DNA from: an uncultured Clostridia bacterium
GTDB taxonomy: Bacteria > Bacillota > Clostridia > Christensenellales > UBA1242
DNA: 10,162 nt
Direction of reading: 5' to 3'
Assembly: GCA_937874195.1 (NCBI GenBank)
Contig: CALNBM010000100.1
Location: 1-10,162, forward strand
The translations under genes and the position numbers were made by a program. The notes below the pieces were generated by a model. The model was not told where the DNA came from, ran no database searches, and saw nothing but the letters and a program-made list of their open reading frames with translations. The stretch's first letter is position 1, and every line of letters starts with the position of its first letter. This document shows positions 6,691 to 10,162 of this stretch, in pieces.

Positions 6691-6954
6691 TTACCGCCTT
6701 AACTGTGCTATTAAATGCACAATCATACTTTCTTTTTTAATAAGAGTTTCGGCTTCGCCTTTGTCCCGGGCATCTGCCCACAAACTTTTAATTGCATTAG
6801 CACGCTGTAAGTTTAGTTTTTCATTGGGCACGCCCGCTTCTTTCATAAACTCTTCGGCTTCTTCAATAAACCCTTGTATAACTTCCTTTTTGTTGGCATC
6901 GGCATCATAATAGCCAAGTTGATAACAAACTTTGTCTATAAAACTTAAAGCCAT
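6691..6954 (-). CDS. gp6-like head-tail connector protein
   Basis: This 87-residue, almost wholly helical protein reads like the HK97 gp6 family that forms the ring beneath the portal. It opens SFIDKVCYQLGY, continues with EVIQGFIEEAEEFMKEAGVP, and has the helix LQRANAIKSLWADARDKGEAE followed by IVHLIAQLRR. Length and position directly after the major capsid gene fit. Its start has the best Shine-Dalgarno sequence in the window, AAGGAGGT at complement 6963-6970, eight bases before the ATG. It lies 55 bases downstream of the capsid stop, the largest intergenic gap here. It should connect the portal to the head closure protein encoded next. Confidence 0.85.
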   Translation of the reverse strand: MALSFIDKVCYQLGYYDADANKKEVIQGFIEEAEEFMKEAGVPNEKLNLQRANAIKSLWADARDKGEAETLIKKESMIVHLIAQLRR

Positions 6955-7009
6955 ATTAATTTACCTCCTTACTTTTTATGATGCCTTTTACCTACAAAAA
7001 TTTATTTTA
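6955..7009 (-). promoter_or_regulatory. Capsid-connector intergenic region with strong ribosome binding site
   Basis: This is the only gap longer than 13 bases in the operon. It holds the AAGGAGGT binding site at 6963-6970 and otherwise AT-rich sequence. I see no stem followed by a T-run and no convincing -35/-10 pair, so neither a terminator nor a promoter is supported. It may set the ratio of capsid to connector or be a place of mRNA processing. Confidence 0.5.
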
Positions 7010-8263
7010 TTAGCCCGCATTTGCGGCAAGTGTTACAACAACAAAACCGTTTTTCTTTGTTACCGCTCCGCCAACAAGTGCTTCGCCACGAATTACAAGC
7101 AAGCCCGCACTAAACTTTTCGTGTTCGCTAACTCGGATGTCGATGTCTTTGAACAAGTCAAGTTCATAATTTGTTGGGTCGCCGTAAAGCATTGTCTTTT
7201 TAGCGGTTGCACCTTGTGCTAACCCGCTTAAACCGGTGACATTGGAATTGATGCAATATTTAACTGTGATGCCGCCCTCTTTAATTAAACCAACATTTGG
7301 GTTTGACATATCCGGGATAATTTCGTAAACGGCTTTTTTCTCGTTTGTTCCACGAACTGCCCCAAAGGCTGCAAGGTCGGTTTTGTTTAGGAACAAAATT
7401 GCATTTGCTCCAATTTCCTCATCGCTGCCATATTGCAAAACAATGTTTTTTAGCGTGTCCGATGTAATTGCACCGGCACCGCTGACTGCGGCAACTTCAT
7501 AAGTTTTATACATTGCTGCGGGTGTTTCATCATCGTTAACCGAATTGATAATTCCCATTGCAGCCGATGTTCCGTTTCCGCTTGTTATCCAAGTTGCAAG
7601 TTTTTTACGCAACGAAATTTTAATCGAGTCATTAACTCTTTTCATATAGTTAATTGGGGTTAGGTTGCTAATTTTGTTTGAGATTTCAGCAACAATCTCC
7701 AAAAGAAAAGGTTTAATGGTAACTTGCTTAAACACCGGATTGCTTGATGTTGGTGCTGTTCCCTCTTCGCCGGCATCGGCTGTGCCGTAGGAATCATCGT
7801 AACTGACTTTATTTTCGCCCCAACCCTCGGTGTCTTCAACTTTAACCAAGTCCACAATGCTTGAAACTTGATTAAAAAGCGAACCACCCTCGGATGCTTT
7901 TGTCGGTTGTGTTGTGCCGCTTGAAAGCAACGCCCTTAATTCTTTAACCGGAATTGTCGTTTGTTTGCTTTCTTTTAATTGTTTTGCTCGTTTTTCAACT
8001 TCGCTATCGGCACTTTGCTCCCTATTTTCCGCACCTTGAATAAACATTGCTTCCATAGGTTTAGCAACATTGCTTGTGCCGCTTGCCGGGCGTGCCGCTC
8101 TCTCTTCGGCTTCGTTGTCCGCTTCGGCTTTTTTTGCTTCGGTTATAAGTGCATCCACTTTGCGAATTTCAAATTGAATTTCATCAAAGCGTTTTTCATC
8201 CGCACCATCAACCTCCGCCAATAATTTTGCTCTTTGTTCCAAAAGTTCTTTTAATGTTTTCAT
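7010..8263 (-). CDS. Major capsid protein, HK97 fold, with N-terminal scaffold-like domain
   Basis: This 417-residue protein forms the capsid shell. Residues 1-57 are highly charged and helical (MKTLKELLEQRAKLLAEVDG, then an Ala/Glu-rich part), typical of the HK97 delta domain that acts as built-in scaffold. A linker of about 58-120 follows, in which the neighbouring protease probably cuts, though no exact site can be read. From about residue 125 the mature HK97-like shell begins: SLFNQVSSIVDLVKVED, then PFLLEIVAEISNKIS (the E-loop/spine region), RKKLATWITSGNG, ILFLNKTDLAAFGAVRG, MLYGDPTNYELDLFKDI and a final FVVVTLAANAG. No separate scaffold gene is present, in line with this architecture. 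The ATG overlaps the protease stop by one base, with GGAGG at complement 8274-8278. Confidence 0.96.
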   Translation of the reverse strand: MKTLKELLEQRAKLLAEVDGADEKRFDEIQFEIRKVDALITEAKKAEADNEAEERAARPASGTSNVAKPMEAMFIQGAENREQSADSEVEKRAKQLKESKQTTIPVKELRALLSSGTTQPTKASEGGSLFNQVSSIVDLVKVEDTEGWGENKVSYDDSYGTADAGEEGTAPTSSNPVFKQVTIKPFLLEIVAEISNKISNLTPINYMKRVNDSIKISLRKKLATWITSGNGTSAAMGIINSVNDDETPAAMYKTYEVAAVSGAGAITSDTLKNIVLQYGSDEEIGANAILFLNKTDLAAFGAVRGTNEKKAVYEIIPDMSNPNVGLIKEGGITVKYCINSNVTGLSGLAQGATAKKTMLYGDPTNYELDLFKDIDIRVSEHEKFSAGLLVIRGEALVGGAVTKKNGFVVVTLAANAG

Positions 8264-8958
8264 TATTTATGTTCCTCCACATATAAAAATTTTCTTTTTT
8301 TTAGGCGTAAGGCTGCCTCTGCCGCATCTGCTTCCCTTTTTTCGTTATCCAACGATAGTGCTCGGGCATTATCCAACGCCGTTTTTTCGTTATCCAACGC
8401 AGCACTACGGGCAGCAATTGAAGTTTGAGGGTAAGCACCATCATTAACGGCACTAACCTCAAACACTTTGCTAATTTTAGTTATTCGGCGTAGTGGTAGT
8501 GGTTTATCTAAATCGAACCATTCATCGCCGGAAACCACTAAACCGAAAGCAAACGACATATCTTCAATGTCGCCACGCTCAACCGCAGAGCATAATGCTT
8601 GCGATGTTGCGTTATTTTTTATATCTAAATTGGCAACAATTTTCAACCCCTTGTTGTCAATTGAAATATCCATTGTGGAACGCTTACCACGGCGATGCCT
8701 TGCTAATGGTATTAATTGCTCATCGTGGTTAACCAATAATTTAATATCGCTTAAATCGGCATCATCCAAAGCGTGCGGGTCAATTTCCTCATTAAACCAA
8801 TTACCTATTGTTGTGCGTTGGTTAAACACAATAGGGTAACCCTCAATAATTCCTTGCAAAGCATCAAAATTAACCGGTTGCAACTCGTTTAATGCACTTC
8901 TAAAAATTGTTTTGGGCATATTTATTAACTTGGGGTCAATTTTAAAATTTTGTGGCAT
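8263..8958 (-). CDS. Prohead maturation protease (HK97 type, family S78)
   Basis: This 231-residue serine protease cleaves the capsid scaffold domain during head maturation. The motifs fit the HK97 prohead protease family: IIEGYPIVFNQ (37-47), LLVNHDE with the likely catalytic His78, DMSFAFG with the likely nucleophile Ser135, and FEVSAVNDGAYPQTSIAAR (166-184), whose Glu167 may be the third catalytic residue. After about residue 184 comes a charged, probably helical tail with three LDN units, about 45 residues long, that is not part of the catalytic core. I chose the first ATG because CGGAGGAA (complement 8966-8973) lies just upstream; Met14 has no such site. One base separates it from the portal stop, and its stop overlaps the capsid ATG. 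Confidence 0.95.
   Translation of the reverse strand: MPQNFKIDPKLINMPKTIFRSALNELQPVNFDALQGIIEGYPIVFNQRTTIGNWFNEEIDPHALDDADLSDIKLLVNHDEQLIPLARHRRGKRSTMDISIDNKGLKIVANLDIKNNATSQALCSAVERGDIEDMSFAFGLVVSGDEWFDLDKPLPLRRITKISKVFEVSAVNDGAYPQTSIAARSAALDNEKTALDNARALSLDNEKREADAAEAALRLKKRKFLYVEEHK
8337..8399 (-). repeat. Short direct repeats encoding LDN units in the protease tail
   Basis: An 18-base sequence occurs identically at 8337-8354 and 8382-8399, 45 bases apart. Its ten-base core TTATCCAACG occurs a third time at 8369-8378. All copies are in the same frame and encode LDN, twice followed by EK, so the protein reads LDNEK-TA-LDNAR-ALS-LDNEK. Unit spacing is 7 and 8 codons, heptad-like, which suits a coiled coil. 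Such repeats can change copy number by slippage. Confidence 0.85.
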
Positions 8959-8959
8959 T

Positions 8960-10162
8960 TTATTGTTCCTCCGTTTTTTTATTGTTTATATCTTTAAGTT
9001 GTAGTTGATATTGGGTTGCAATATTTGCTTCAATGTAATTTAGGCTAACCCTTGTCGGTTCGCCATCTGGCTCAAATCCTAACATCTCTCTTTGTTCATC
9101 TCGGTTTAGTAGTGCCGCCGGCATTGTTTCAATTACAATTTCTTTACGCTGTTTAAAACTTAAACTTTGCACCAATTTATCGTAAACTTTAATGGTGTTA
9201 CCAAACGAAAGTTCACGGGGAGTAAATAATACAACTTTAAATGCTTGGCTTATTGCAATTAAAATACCCTCAATTGCTGTCTGATAAAAACTGCTAAATT
9301 CATCATCGGTATATTTACCAAGGTAGACCGGCATTGAAACGCCAAACGGACTTAATATTTCATCACGAATAAATTCCAAAGAGTTTTGCGGAATATCAAC
9401 TGCATTAATATTAACCGGGGAAAATTCACTTTCATAGTCGGTTGCCACAATGCCTAATTTGCTTGTAAAAATGTGATTTTCTAATTCATCACGGGTTATA
9501 ACTTTTTTGTCGGCATCAGCGACTGTTTTCATACTTAACACGCCTTTGATGCTTAAACTTGCCTCTAACGCTTTTGGCACACTTTCTTGGATTATGTGCA
9601 TTGTGTGTAGGTTTTTCAAAAGCCCGCTTGCTTCCAAAGTTCCATTTTTGCCGCCACCTAACAAGGCATTAGCACCAAAACTATGGCGTATGTGAATTAT
9701 ATCGTGGTAGGGCAAATCGTAAATAACAGTGCCTTTTTTCTCAAATTCGATGCGGTGCTCGCCAGTTGAGGTTATGTAAATTCTTACTTTGTCAGTTTCA
9801 ATTGGATAGAATCCCAAAGTTTTACGCTTTACTTTGCCGCCACCCAAGTCAATTTCTTTAAAGTGCCAATAAATAAAACAATTTTTATTTACCACAGTTA
9901 AATAAGCGACTTTGTAAAGAAAATCACGGAGCGTGCTAAATGGATTAACCCAACCAGAAAGCACCTCGTTAATGCTATCATCATTAACAGTTATCTTCCG
10001 CACCGGGCTTGTTTTTTCGGTAACACTTTTAATATTACATTTGCTTACTTCTTCACAAACACGATGAATCGCAGTTTTAACAATATCACTTGCCATAATG
10101 TCTTTGCCAAATGAAGTGAAAAGCGGGTCATCTAAAAAACGATAGCGACCTCCACTGCTATA
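8960..10162 (-). CDS. Portal protein, HK97 type (5' end outside the window)
   Basis: The portal is the dodecameric ring at the capsid vertex through which DNA enters and leaves. The frame is open to the right edge, giving 400 visible residues. The first ATG at 10094-10096 is residue 23 of these, is not preceded by a binding site, and the 22 codons before it read as portal sequence (FLDDPLFTSFGKDI running into MASDIVKTAIHRV). The true start is therefore further upstream. Later features are SGWVNPFSTLRDFLYKVAYL (69-88), the stem/clip-like middle, GKYTDDEFSSFYQTAIEGI, LFTPRELSFGNTI, and the C-terminal MPAALLNRDEQREMLGFEP with EPTRVSLNYIEAN, all typical of PF04860-type portals. Family members are usually 380-430 residues, so little is missing. 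The terminase genes would be expected beyond the edge. Confidence 0.96.
   Translation of the reverse strand, partial: YSSGGRYRFLDDPLFTSFGKDIMASDIVKTAIHRVCEEVSKCNIKSVTEKTSPVRKITVNDDSINEVLSGWVNPFSTLRDFLYKVAYLTVVNKNCFIYWHFKEIDLGGGKVKRKTLGFYPIETDKVRIYITSTGEHRIEFEKKGTVIYDLPYHDIIHIRHSFGANALLGGGKNGTLEASGLLKNLHTMHIIQESVPKALEASLSIKGVLSMKTVADADKKVITRDELENHIFTSKLGIVATDYESEFSPVNINAVDIPQNSLEFIRDEILSPFGVSMPVYLGKYTDDEFSSFYQTAIEGILIAISQAFKVVLFTPRELSFGNTIKVYDKLVQSLSFKQRKEIVIETMPAALLNRDEQREMLGFEPDGEPTRVSLNYIEANIATQYQLQLKDINNKKTEEQ

Noticed and set aside
8468..8839. Plus-strand open frames opposite the protease gene
   Set aside because: Two different plus-strand frames are open over the same DNA, and both are covered by a protease with visible catalytic motifs.
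8917..8919. Met14 of the protease as an alternative start
   Set aside because: No ribosome binding site precedes it, whereas the first ATG has CGGAGGAA at good spacing.
1..10162. Alternative genetic code (stop codon reassignment)
   Set aside because: TAA, TAG and TGA each end a gene at the expected place next to the following start, and tryptophan is encoded by TGG.
1..10162. CRISPR array, tRNA gene, insertion sequence or accessory defence gene
   Set aside because: The window is almost fully occupied by contiguous structural genes; the largest gap is 55 bases and no regular spaced repeats or tRNA-like fold was seen.

Overview
This window is the head-to-tail morphogenesis module of an HK97-type siphovirus, either a prophage or a free phage. 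All fourteen genes lie on the minus strand and read right to left. I see no host gene, integrase, terminase, lysis gene or regulator. The DNA is AT-rich. Nearly every gene has a strong GGAGG-type ribosome binding site, and several junctions are 1- or 4-base stop/start overlaps. With the gene families present, this points to a phage of a low-GC Bacillota-like (Firmicutes) host. TAA, TAG and TGA all end genes and tryptophan is TGG, so the standard bacterial code applies. No species can be named.

Right to left, the head genes are: the portal (8960 to beyond the right edge), a prohead protease with a repetitive charged tail (8263-8958), and a major capsid protein with an N-terminal scaffold-like region (7010-8263). 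The connector and neck genes follow: a gp6-like connector (6691-6954), a head closure candidate (6271-6687), a tail terminator candidate (5867-6274) and an HK97 gp10-like protein (5508-5867).

The tail genes are: a phi13-type major tube protein (4862-5494), a G/GT pair of tail assembly chaperones joined by a probable -1 ribosomal frameshift on A AAA AAC (4470-4476), the tape measure protein (2074-4143), a distal tail protein (1223-2074), a baseplate hub-like protein (132-1211), and the first 43 codons of one more gene (1-130).

Together these genes build a capsid around the portal, mature it by proteolysis, close it with neck proteins, and assemble a non-contractile tail whose length is set by the tape measure. 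The module is conventional and I found no undescribed defence or accessory system. The most unusual signal is compositional: by hand scan, GATC, CATG, GTAC, CTAG and ACGT are all absent from 10,162 bases, and AGCT and GGCC occur once each. CCGG, TGCA and TCGA are present. This looks like selection against particular restriction or methylation sites. Other points worth a second look are the frameshift site, a portal start hidden beyond the window edge, the order of the terminator and gp10 genes, and the LDN repeats in the protease tail.
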